Assembly: GCF_032062135.1 (NCBI RefSeq)
Contig: NC_092859.1
Coordinates: forward strand, 160,860,081-160,924,080
Origin: Pyxicephalus adspersus
Lineage: Eukaryota > Chordata > Amphibia > Anura > Pyxicephalidae
Length of the DNA: 64,000 bases
Direction of reading: 5' to 3'
The notes under the pieces were generated by a model that saw only the letters and a list, made by a program, of their open reading frames with translations, did not search any database and was not told the DNA's origin. Shown in pieces: positions 1 through 46,119 of the stretch. Both the position numbers and the translations under genes were made by a program. The first letter of the stretch is position 1, and each line of letters begins with the position of its first letter.

Positions 1-20
1 TGAATATACTAAAAAATATA

Positions 21-191
21 GTATCACTGTGTTAGTAGATATCTAGCGCAGTAGAAGTTTGTTTATTGTTAGGGAAATAATACATACATAATATATACAC
101 TGCCTGTAAAAGCCTTCTCTCTTTCTCACATTGCATCTATAGTATTTATTATGATTACTCAAAAAATGAACAGTACAAGAATGAATTGTTG
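21..191 (+). repeat. 171-bp direct repeat, copy 1
   Basis: Starts GTATCACTGTGTTAGTAGAT and ends GAATGAATTGTTG. The same sequence recurs at 445-619 with only a 4-base (GTCT) indel visible. The copy lies at the window edge, so its left context is cut off. Confidence 0.9.
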
Positions 192-444
192 TTTTACTCT
201 GTTTTTCATACTGTTCCAACCAGTAATAAAGTTCTTCATCCATGGAAATGTTAACATTTCAGAAGCAGTGCACTTGTACTAAATGTTTCTACTTTAGTGA
301 TGGTATTATTCACAGTAATTCAGTATTTTGCTCACATCATTCAACCTAAGGATTCAAAATATTTAGTCTCAAATGGAAGGGCTTAAAAATTAATAATAAA
401 AAAATTGGTCCACATATTAGGTAAATTTCCTGCCCCCCCCCCCC

Positions 445-619
445 GTATCACTGTGTTAGTAGATATCTAGCGCAGTAGAAGTTTGTTTATTGTTAGGGAA
501 ATAATACATACATAATATATACACTGCCTGTAAAAGCCTGTCTTCTCTCTTTCTCACATTGCATCTATAGTATTTATTATGATTACTCAAAAAATGAACA
601 GTACAAGAATGAATTGTTG
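445..619 (+). repeat. 171-bp direct repeat, copy 2, joined to a poly-C run
   Basis: Near-identical to 21-191. It begins immediately after a run of 12 C (433-444) and then diverges at 620. The sharp start at a homopolymer suggests either a very recent duplication or an assembly join. Confidence 0.88.
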
Positions 620-649
620 AGTCTCCGTTTGCACTTTCCTTTCTGACTA

Positions 650-950
650 GTGTGGCCTGCCCTTGCTCCTGGCTGCTAGCTCTCTCTTTTCCCGTATTTC
701 TCTCAACTCTACCGTTGTTGTCTCTCTCCTCTCCCTATTTCCCATGTGGCTCTCTCAACTCTTTCTCCATTTCGTTCCTTTGGTTTCTGTGCATATTTCC
801 TCTCCATCCTCTATTTTCCATGTCTTTTTCCTCTCTACTCTCACTTGTGTCTTCTCCCATGTCTCTTTCCTCTCCATGTTCTCTCTGCTTGCTAGTTGAT
901 ACTGCACATGTGCTCTTTCTACTACCATGCCTCTTTTTTAGGGGCTAGCT
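650..950 (+). repeat. Pyrimidine-rich degenerate tandem tract
   Basis: Dense CTCTCT/TTCC blocks with recurring TTCCCATGT and TCTCCAT words. The open frames across it (up to 98 codons, Leu/Ser/Phe-rich) are an effect of low complexity; there is no coding signature. Confidence 0.6.
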
Positions 951-1849
951 ATTACTGGATTCCTACTGTTTACTGTTAGGTGTCCAAAAAGCATCTTGAT
1001 TGCAAAAAGATTTTAGTATTCCAATACGTGTCAAAAATAACATTCCTTTAGTTTTCTAGTCTTGTTTTTGACCTTACTAAACTTTTTAAAAGAATTATTT
1101 ACCAGACCGAATGTGCAAATCTCTGGCAAAACACCCAGACAGAAGAATTCCTATAACTTGCGCTTTAGGGTCCTTCCGCCTCCTTCCAACATTCTCTTTT
1201 TCAGAAGTCTCAGGAGCCACTTTTATCTCCTCCTCCTTTAGCTCCTAGTCTTCATCAACTAATGCTTCCTCCTCCAAATATTCATCTGCTTCCTCCTCTC
1301 CTTTCGTTCTCTTGCCCAGACGAGTAGAATACAAATGTTTCGTCCCATGACACTAATTACATTTAATGCCAACAATACAATTTAAATGTGAATGCTGTAA
1401 AGACCTGTTGTTAATGCAAACTGACACCTGACATTTCTCTTTAACATGGCCATTATTTTAGCAATTTGACAAAACTTATCCATCCTATATAGGAATAGAT
1501 TTCTGTTTACCTTCTACAACTGAAATTTGCATGATGACACACATTCTCCTTAAAAGTATCAGTAAAATGCCATTTGCAGTTAAAATTTCAAACTCATTGG
1601 TTACTTCACCTAGTCATTTTTTAACAGATAGATATCAAAAGTACTTCCTAGTTATTGTAATAGTTTTATTTTTAGAACTAGAAAGCATCTTAATTGCAGC
1701 AAGAAGCACATAATCTTTTTTTCTTCATGTGTAAGGCTAAAAAATCCTTGTAGATAACTTCACTTACACAAAGTGGGTACCTCTTTCTTCTGAATTCAAA
1801 AAGCATTAGTCACATAAACATGCAAGATGAATGTTGCCCAGAATAAAAT

Positions 1850-2035
1850 ATTGTGATCGTGTCTGGCGAAAATCTAGCATGTATATAGTGGTCCCCACCA
1901 TGATTCTTTGATCCTTCCTGGCGGATCAATAAACAATAAAGTGGTTGATGACTGCAGTACTTTCCTATGAAGGAGGATACAGCCAGTGCCTCTTGTTTGT
2001 CTTCCCCCCGGGACTGCTCTGTGTATATCAAATCA
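1850..2035. repeat. Dispersed repeat, copy 1 (related to 14385-14560)
   Basis: Shares with 14385-14560 the ordered words GATCAATAAACAA, TTTCCTATGAAGG and a CAG-TGCCTC block. The similarity is diverged and collinear, so the two are old copies of one interspersed family that I cannot name. Confidence 0.5.
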
Positions 2036-2197
2036 CTATCTACTGAGTGCTGGTGGCAGCAGCAGGGGGATCATTTGGATCTGGTTTTGAAATAAAAACA
2101 TGCAAATGTTACTGCTAACATCATTTTCATCTGAAATATGCCTAGGGACGTCAAGTAAACTAGCTTAACATTTGACAACCTGCGTGCCTGGTATATA

Positions 2198-2538
2198 CAG
2201 TAGAACCCTGGTTATCCGGAAATCAAATAACCGAAAAATTCAGATAACCGGCACTCCACTTTCTTGATTGGCTCCTGCAGCAGAGCTGTCAGGTGAGCAG
2301 GGCAGATCTCCGCTCATTGCTCCACTCCGTGATTGGCTGAGAAAAGAGAAACCCTGATGACGGCTCAAGCGTCATCAGGGTTTCCCTTTTCTCAGCCATT
2401 CAGCACTGGAGGTGAATGGGGACAAGTCTCCCTATTCAAGTCTAGTGCTGAATGGCAGAGTAACCTCAGTTAACCGGAAACTACACTTATCCATAATCAG
2501 CTAATCCCCGTGGGTGCTGGATAACCAAGGTTCTACTG
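2198..2538. mobile_element. pogo/Tigger-type MITE with TA target duplication
   Basis: The left end CAGTAGAACCCTGGTTATCC and right end ...GGATAACCAAGGTTCTACTG are imperfect inverted repeats, flanked by TA at 2196-2197 and 2539-2540. CAGT(A)GAACC with TA insertion is typical of pogo/Tigger elements. The interior is a hairpin around CTGATGACG...CGTCATCAG (about 2331-2400) with no transposase frame. A related copy is at 21705-21935. Confidence 0.85.
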
Positions 2539-2540
2539 TA

Positions 2541-3860
2541 CAAGGATATTGGAAGTTTAAAATTGCAGTGTGGTTTCTGTTCTGATGAATGGAAACCTGG
2601 ATTATTAGATTAGAGAAAAGATTTTAGGGGACAATCAGGCCAACCATGGTACCCATCATGTACCATAATTGCCTAAAGATATTATGTTTCCCTGATGATC
2701 TTCAGGATTTGTTTCCTAAAAATAATATGAGGAGTAACATGTATGCTATCTGTAGAATTGGTATGGGAATGCTGCTATATCAAATACTGATAAAGTTAAA
2801 ACATTTCAGTTAATTTAAATGTTAAATGTTTTAAAGTATTTTTTAAAAAAATAAGCTTTCAGAATAGGACAATTAATTATTGGAGATATGGCGTTTATTT
2901 TATGTTTTTGGGAAAAGTGTTGGGGTGCAGATGGTACTAGAGATTTAATGATTTGTCTGGTCATAATCTGAAGTTTTTTCCCTGTAGCCTGATAAATTAT
3001 AATTTGGGACTCCTTTTGCTTGTTGTCTTCCCACTCCAGTGCTGCAGATTCTCAGACACACCCTTCAGCACAGACCTGTACTGCAGCTGCACATGGGGCC
3101 TGACTATTACTGAGTGCTGATAACTAAATTAGGGTTATAACTTTTGGATTGTACAGCTGCTATACCAGGAAAGGTGGTGTTGTGACTATGACAATGAAGG
3201 TTGCTAATGCAACTACCTGACTACTTCTCTATTTCTGTGACTTTTGTTTGGGCCCAAGTTGTCACATTCAGTTGTCCAGCCCTACAGTGCTTTGGAAACA
3301 TTGTGGGCGTTGTCAGGTAGGGAAACATTAACCTAATGCAACACAAACATGCACAACTGGATTTTTTCTTCAGGAGTCACAGACCTGAGTAGGACATTTT
3401 CAAACTCTTGAGGAAGAGAGATACGGGACTGATGGGGGAACATTCAGATTTAGATATGCCATCAGAGAGGTAAGTGATTGTGTGTGTTTGTATATACATA
3501 CATGTCTGTACATTCATCTGATCCAAGCACTCAGTATTTCATCCCTAGAAGCCCCACCCACTATTAGCACAATTTGGCCTCATGCGCTGCCATAAGAGGG
3601 TCTGATGTCATCATCTAGTTTGTGAAAAATTGGTCCCTCCGAAGTTGGAATACCCTTGGATAAACATATATAAATTAAAGTAAGTAAATCCATTGTCAGT
3701 GATAATGGTGGAGAGTTTTCATTGGCTAGTGGTCATGGGGGTGGGGGTGACTTATTCTCTTTATCAAAGTAAACTTGGGTGTGACTAATCTAAAAACATT
3801 TGCTGGTCCAGCAACACTGAAGGGGCTTTATTTGCCAGTTTCAGCATCTTTAGTGTCAGG
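2541..3860. other. Intergenic stretch with no recognisable feature
   Basis: AT-rich unique-looking sequence on both strands; no supported exon, RNA gene or transposon end. Confidence 0.5.
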
Positions 3861-6800
3861 TTGATGCTCTGTCCCCTGGATGGATGTCACATGGTTGGAT
3901 GCCCCATCCTCTGGATATTTAGATGTCCTCTTTTTGGATGCCCGGTCCACTGGATGGATGAATGGATGGCCCCTGGTTGGATGCCCTGTCTCCTGGTTTG
4001 ATTCTCTGTCCCATGAATGAATGGATGGATGGATGGATGGATGGATGGATGGATGAATGAATGGATGCCCTGTCTACTGGATGCATGGATGTTTCCTGGT
4101 TGGATTCCCTGTCCCCTGGATGGATAGATGCCCTGTCTTATGGTTGGATGCCCTGTCCCTTGGATAGATGGACACCCTGTCCCCTAAATGGATGGATGTC
4201 ATCTGGTTGTATGCCCTGTCCCCTGAATGGATGAATGTCCCTTGGTTAGATGGATGTTCCCTGGTTGAATGCCCTGTACCCTGGCTGGATTCCCAGTCCC
4301 CTGGTTAAAAGTCCTGTCCCTGGTGGATGAGTGTTCCCTGGTTGGATTCCCAGTCCCCTAGTTGCATACCCTATTCCTGGTTGGATGAATGTGCCTTGGT
4401 TATATGGATATTCCCTGGTTGAATGCCCTGTTCCCTGTTTGGATTCCCAGTCCCCTGGTTGGATGTCCTGTCCCCTGGTGAAATTCCCAGTCCCCTAGTT
4501 GGATACCCTATTCCTGGTAGGATGAATGTGCCCTGGTTAGATAGATGTTCCCTGGTTGGATGCCCTGTTCCCTGATTGGATGGATGACCCCTGATTGGAT
4601 GCCCTGTCCCCTGGCTGGATGGATTTCCCCTGGTTGGATTCCCTGTTTTCTGGTTGGATAGATGGCCCCTGGTTGGATTCCATGTCTTCTGGTTGGATGG
4701 ATGTCCCCTGGTTGGATTCCCTGTCTTCTAGTTGGATACCCTGTTCCCTGGTTGGATGGATGTCCCCTGGTTGGATGGGTGTTCCCTAGTTGGATGGATG
4801 TCCCCTGGTTGAATTCCCTGTCCCCTGGTTGGATGGATATCCCCTGGTTGGATAGTTGTCTCCTGGTTGGATGGATGTCCCTTGGTTGGATGCCGTCTTC
4901 TGTTTAGATGGATGTTTTATGGTTGGATACCCGGTCCCCTGGTTTGATTCCCTGTCTCCTGGATGGATGCCCTGTCCCCTGATTGGATGGATGTCCATCC
5001 AATTGGTTGGATTCCCAGTCCCCCGGTTGAATGCACTGTCCACTGTTTGGATGGATGTCCTCTGGTTGTATGCCCTGTCCCCTGGTTGGATAGATGTCCC
5101 ATGGATGGATATCCCTTGGTTAGATGGATGTACCCTGGTTGAATGGATGTCCTCTGGTTAGATGGATATCCCCTGGTTGGATAGATGTCTCCTGGTTGGA
5201 TGGATGTCCCTTGGTTGGATGCCCTGTCTTCTGATTGGATGGTTGCCCCCTGTTTGGATGACCTGTCCCCTGGTTGGATACCTGGTCCCCTGGTTGGATG
5301 CCCTGTCTTTTGGTTGGATGGATGTTCTATGGTTGGATACCCAGTCCCCTGGTTTGATTTCCTGTCCCCTGGTTGGATGCCCTGTCCCCTGGTTGGATGC
5401 CCGGTCTCCTGGTTGGATACCCAGTCCCCAGGTTGGATGCCCTATTCCCTGGTTGGATGCCCTGCCCCCTGGTTTGATACCTGTCCCCTAGTTGGACGCC
5501 CTGGCCCCTGGTTGGATGCCCTGTCCCGATTGGATGGATGTCCCCTGGTTGAATACCGGGTACCCTGGTTGGATGCCCTGTCCCCTGGTTGGATGCCCTG
5601 TCCTGATTGGATGTATGTCCCCTGGTTTAATACCCTGTACCCTGGTTGGATGCCCTTTCCCCTGGTTGGATGGATGTCCCCTGTTTGGATGCCCTGTCCC
5701 CTTGTTCCTGTTTGGATGGATGTCCCTTGGTTTGATGCCCTGTCTTCTGGTTGGATGAATGTTCTATGGTTGGATACCCAGTCCCCTCGTTTGATTCCCT
5801 GACCCCTATAGATGCCCTGTCCCGATTGTATGAATGTCTCCTGGTTGGATGCATGTCCCCCGATCGGATGGATGTCCCCTGGTTGGATGCCCTGTCCCCT
5901 TTTTGGATTAATGTCCTCTGGTTGGATACCTGGTCCTCTAGTTGGATGCCTTGTCCCCTGGTTGGATGCCTTGTCCCCTGACTGGATAACTTGTCCCCTG
6001 GTTGGATGCCCTGTCCCGATTGGATTGATGTCCCCTGGTTGGATGCCCTGTCCTGATTGGATGAATGTTTCCTGGTTGAATACCTAGTCCCCTGGTTGGA
6101 TGTCCTGTCCGCTGATTGGATGAATGTCCCCTGGTTAGATGCCCTGACCCCTATAGATGCCCTGTCCCGATTGTATGAATGTCTCCTGGTTGGATGCTCT
6201 GTTCCCTGGTTGGATGCATATCCCCTTGATTGGATGGATGTCCCGTGGTTGGATGCCCTGCTCCCTGATTGGATCCTGTTTGGATGGATGTCCCTTGGTT
6301 TGATGCCCTGTCTTCTGGTTGGATGAATGTTCTATGGTTGGATACCCAGTCCCCTCGTTTGATTCCCTGTCCCCTGGATGTATGCCCTGTCCCTTGATTG
6401 GATGGATGTCCCCTGTTTGGATGCCCTGTCCCCTGGTTGGATGGATGTCCCCTGGTTAGATACCCGGTCCCCTGGTTGGATGCCCTGTCTTCTGGTTGGA
6501 TGGATGCTCTATGGTTTGATACCCAGTCCCCTGGTTTGATTTCCTGTCCCCTGGTTGGATACCCGGTCCCCAGGTTAGATGCCCTATTCCCTGGTTGGAT
6601 GCCCTGTCCCCTGGTTTGATACCTGGTCCTCTGGTTGAATGCCCTGTCCCCGAGTTGGATGCCCTGGCCCCTGGTTGGATGCCCTGGCCCCTGGTTGGAT
6701 GCCCTGTCCCGATTGCATGGATCTCCCCTGGTTGAATACTGGGTACCCTGATTGGATGCCCTGTCCCCTGGTTGGATGCCCTGTCCTGATTGGATGGATG

Positions 6801-7280
6801 TCCCCTGGTTTAATACCCGGTACCCTGGTTGGATGCCCTGTCCCGATCAGATGGATCTCCCCTGGTTGAATACCGGGTACCCTGGTTGGATGCCCTGTCC
6901 CCTGGTTGGATGCCCTGTTCTGATTGGATGGATGTCCCCTGGTTTAATACCGGGTACCCTGGTTGGATGCCCTGTCCCCCGATCTGTTGGATGTCCCCTG
7001 GTTGGATGCCCTGTCCCCTTTTTGGATTAATGTCCTCTGGTTGGATACCTGGTCCTCTAGTTGGATGCCTTGTCCCCTGTTTGGATGCCTTGTCCCCTGA
7101 CTGGATAACTTGTCTCCTGGTTGGATGCTCTGTTCCCTGGTTGGATGCATATCCCCTTGATTGGATGGATGTCCCGTGGTTGGATGCCCTGCTCCCTGAT
7201 TGGATGGATGCCCCCTGGTTGGATGCCCTGTTCCCTGATTGGATGGATGTCCCCTAGTTGGATGCCCTGTCCCCCTTGCC
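3861..7280. repeat. 3.4-kb minisatellite, about 20-bp unit
   Basis: Core unit CCCTGTCCCCTGGTTGGATG, repeated with point changes and with an alternating GGATGGATGTCCCCTGGTT variant; longer higher-order blocks recur in the 5.2-7.2 kb part (for example 5750-5850 against 6320-6380, and 5870-6000 against 7000-7110). Because the unit lacks stop codons in several frames, it produces open frames up to 205 codons (Pro-Trp-Leu-Asp and Gly-Trp-Met repeats). These are not judged to be genes. A GGAT microsatellite lies at 4018-4068. The array ends about 100 bp before the CpG-rich promoter begins. Confidence 0.93.
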
Positions 7281-7314
7281 CCAGTTTTTCGGGTTATTTG
7301 GGTTAGGGTTTAGT
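7281..7314 (+). repeat. Short telomere-like GGGTTA remnant
   Basis: TTTTTCGGGTTATTTGGGTT followed by AGGGTTTAG, about four imperfect TTAGGG-like units directly after the minisatellite. May be chance. Confidence 0.35.
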
Positions 7315-7379
7315 CGTCTTTCTATCATTTTTTTAATTACTCTAGGTGTAGTGTTGCAGAACGTTACAATAATAAGTCA

Positions 7380-7881
7380 CATTCTCGTGGCAAAGAAATG
7401 ACCCGTCCTCGCCTGGCTGTATTTCAGCTCCCCGAGGTGCGGTGTTCAGTCGCTCACACAGCGGATTGCCGCGCATCAATCTCGGCTCGCCACTGCATTG
7501 CAGTCGTCGCATCCTCAGTGGTGGCCCCGCCCTCTGGCCAGGCTTGTCATTAGCATAGCGGCTGCCCCCTCGTCCAATAGGAGAAGCCGGGAGCTGTTGC
7601 CTCGGATGAGGCCAGGGAGTGGCACAGCGCATGCGCAATACTGCCAGCTGCCAGTCTTTTATTACAGCCCGGGCATAGGGAGATCGGGGGCAGCGTATCA
7701 TCCTCATCCTCCTCCTTTATTACAGCCCGGATATAGGAACCTTGGAGGCAGCGCGTCATCCTCATCCTCCTCTATTACAACCCGGATATAGGGACATCAG
7801 GGGCTTCGCATCCTCCTCGTACCCCGCCCGCCACAACGTTCCTGTATCCATCAGCCCGGTACCAAGGGAACAGTGTGCACC
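7380..7881 (+). promoter_or_regulatory. DPYSL2: DPYSL2 GC/CpG-rich promoter and 5'UTR
   Basis: This is the main CpG-rich stretch close to the gene and it directly precedes the first ATG. Visible elements: a CCAAT box at 7574-7578, a palindromic NRF1-like GCGCATGCGC at 7627-7636, and a GC box CCCCGCCCG at 7822-7830. No TATA box is evident, as is usual for CpG-island promoters. The transcription start cannot be fixed from sequence; somewhere between 7600 and 7860 is plausible. The 3' half is built from three diverged copies of a 55-58-bp repeat (listed separately). Confidence 0.7.
7661..7820 (+). repeat. 55-58-bp tandem repeat (about 2.8 copies) in the promoter/5'UTR
   Basis: Copies start at 7661, 7719 and 7774. 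Each begins ATTACA(G/A)CCCGG, followed by an ATAGG block, a purine block and a TCATCCTCATCCTCCTC pyrimidine tract. The third copy is shorter and runs into the GC box. It lies just upstream of the coding start and so probably sits in transcribed 5'UTR. Confidence 0.85.
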
Positions 7882-43337
<35,456 letters not shown>

Positions 43338-44750
43338 GCCTACAGTAATTCTCCTGCCCCAGGATTCCATTCCTATTCCAAGACAAATTACACCCACAGA
43401 TTTACAGATCCCTGGAATTTCTTTTATAGTATCGGGGCAGTGACTTTTCTAGGAGCAGAAACCAACAGTCCAGGAGACCCATAGTGCGACATTCATACAT
43501 ATTTACTTATATGTTACTGGCAGTGTGTTCGCTAAATGTGTGTACATAAATATATGGATAAATATGTATTGATATACACACACAGTTTTTCTCCTGGATA
43601 TTTTTGGAAAGACATAGACATCACCCCCTTTTCCCCCTTTCCTTTATTTCTGTTCTTTCATAATAATGTGAAAGATCACATGAGCAGCAACATCTCAACT
43701 CTTACTCTGTAGTCGTTCTTCAGGCAAATGTTAAGTTTAGGTAATATATCTCTGTGGCAGGATTTATTATTAAAGAGGCACTGCAGTCAAGGTAATCATT
43801 GGTTGCAAATGAGTATATTATCAATGTATGTTCATTTGATCTCTTTTTAATTGCAAGCTGCAATGATACCTGTACAGATGGAAGAAGTTCTAAGATAATA
43901 GAAATTTGCAGTTAGAAGTATGTGCATATGTGGGTGTGTCATCGTACGATCAAATTTCATAGCAGATAACAAATACATTTGTACAGAACATTCAGGCGTA
44001 TGGTGGTGTAACAGGTGAGCTTTTGCAGCTGTTAAAAGGCTGACTGGACTTTTTTTTAGCCATTGATTTTTTTTTCTATACATTTAAATAAAATACACAA
44101 AACATAACTATTTACACAGGTAATTGTTTACAGATTTTTAACACACAATTTGGAGTCCTTTCAATAAGTAAAGCCAATATTTTTACATCATGATATTTTA
44201 CTCTGCTTTGACCTGTAAACAGTTTACCAAGCTATTTGTTTTAATATTTATTTAATATCAGTTTTGGTAATGGGAAGTAACTCAGACACAAGTATGATCA
44301 GATGGCCATCAGCCAGCTCCTTCTGGTCTGATACCATTCTGCAGGTTTATGTTTGATATACTGGCCATTTGTCTCCTTTCTTTTTCTAATTACTGATTGG
44401 CAGTCCCAAGCTAGCAGAAAACACCTTAATGCCAGAGTAAAGCTAAGTGACGCCTCCTGGGTGGCAACTTCAGATGTGGGTGTTGGGTTGTTTGTGGGAA
44501 TCCTGGTGTTGACATTGCAGGGTAGATGTTCCATTCAGCCAGATTTTAACCCATTGTGGGATTTGTGGTTGTGTTCCTGAGTCCAGGAGATATTGTGCTA
44601 ATGCTAATAAATGTGTCTAGAATGAAAATGTTCTCTCTCCGATGTCTTAAATAGCAAAGAGATAAGTCTTGTGTCTTTTTCCCTGTAAACACTGTGTTCT
44701 GATTTCTTATCACGGGATCCACTAATAAAATGTTGTGCTTTCACATGGTG
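43338..44750 (+). other. DPYSL2: DPYSL2 3'UTR
   Basis: About 1.4 kb of AT-rich sequence follows the stop without a supported coding frame. AATAAA hexamers lie at 44087-44092, 44606-44611 and 44724-44729; the last is followed by a GT/T-rich tract and is the best 3' end. Earlier hexamers could give shorter transcripts. The exact end cannot be set from sequence. Confidence 0.65.
44724..44729 (+). terminator. poly(A) signal AATAAA, best candidate for DPYSL2
   Basis: Canonical AATAAA followed within 40 bases by a TGGTGTC...TTTTT...GTGTGTT downstream element, the usual U/GU-rich layout. A second canonical hexamer is 118 bases upstream (44606-44611). Confidence 0.6.
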
Positions 44751-44759
44751 TCAAGACTC

Positions 44760-46100
44760 TTTTTAACGTGTGTTAAAAACTTGTGGAAATGTTAGAAGCA
44801 TTTAAAAAAAAAAAAAAACACTTTCATGCAAACAAAAATGTTGAAGTACAAAATAGAAATTCTGGTTACAGAATAAATGTTATAATTTAGAATCTCCATA
44901 CCTCAGACCAGACAACTGAGATTTTACAAAGAAAGGCCTACCATTTCCAGTGCTTTGAGCAAGGGTCTGTTTATGGAAACACCAGAACGGGATTAAGAGA
45001 GAAGAGAAAAGAATTATGTAACCTCTGATCGAAGCAGACACAGAAAGACAATCAAACTCCAAATGGAGTTGGTCTCCATTTCTGCAGCTGTAGTTCTGGA
45101 TGAGTATAATGGAATGTGTAATACGTTGTGCTTGTAACCATCATTATTATGGTAGAGTCAAACGGATGGCAGAAAAGAAATTGCTTATGCTATAAAGTCC
45201 TGTATTGAACTGGCAATACAGTATTTTAATAATATGGAGGTCATGTACAGGCATTACAGTGTAAGTAAGCCACCTGGACATTTAAATAAATGGTTGTAGG
45301 CCTGCATAGCCCTGCTCTGTAATGTAAGTACAAAAACAAAACACATACATAAAGTTTTTAAACCTTTTCAGCAAGTTAGTCACCTTACTGGATATGAGTG
45401 CAGGCCCTGAGAATGTAATGCTACAGAAAGCTATTAGAGGCTGCAAACATGCAACGGATGATGGAGACTTCAGGAAAGCATTAATTTTGGTCAGAGAATG
45501 TAAATATGATATAGAAGTTGTTGGAGACAGAGAACATGTTCCATGAAACCACAAAAGTCCTATTGCATGAGACTCCCAGGGAACAACATGAAGAAATATT
45601 GCAAACTAGCAATTATATTATATAATATACCAACTAAGGAATGGCCACATTGGCGGCTATACGTAGACCCAAACAGATTTGCTAAATGTAGACTTAGATG
45701 CCCTAAAGTTCATTAGTAAGATCTAAGTTTTCCAAACAGAACTGACACAGATCCCCTGTCATAGGTATAGGCTTATCATCCATGTTTATGTATGATGTAA
45801 AACATAATACATAGCATGCACCTGCACAAAATGATCAATTTGCATATGGCAATAAATCTAAAATATATAATACCTTAGGTCAGACAGAAACAGACATTAG
45901 CTAAAGCTACATTCATACTTCAAACAAGAATTCCACCGCAGTGCAGGTATTAAGGCATGAACTCTACATGCAGTCTCACATAGTCACTATGTGTGTATAT
46001 GTGCCCATCACAACCCCTTCTCCAATGAGGATATTCCAGGTAATTTAGGCTTTATCAATCCCCGACTGGTGGGAATATACTGTAAAGCTTCTAAGACAAG
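44760..46100. other. Intergenic, no feature recognised
   Basis: AT-rich; a poly-A run at 44803-44818. The minus-strand open frame 45554-45282 (90 codons) shows no recognisable domain. Confidence 0.5.
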
Positions 46101-46119
46101 GAAATTATTTAGTTAAAGT

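Noticed and set aside
652..948. 98-codon hydrophobic Leu/Ser-rich open frame resembling membrane segments
   Set aside because: Product of a CT-rich low-complexity tract; overlapping frames read just as open.
1150..1345. Minus-strand reading with an acidic Glu-rich stretch (KGEEEADEYLEEEALVDED) after Cys/His residues
   Set aside because: Suggestive of an old coding fragment, but it has stops, no confirmed domain and no splice context; the Glu run follows from CCTCCT repeats.
4595..7257. Many open frames, up to 205 codons, with Trp/Pro/Leu/Asp repeats
   Set aside because: They lie wholly inside the 20-bp minisatellite, occur on both strands and in several frames at once, and mirror the DNA repeat; no start context or splice signal supports expression.
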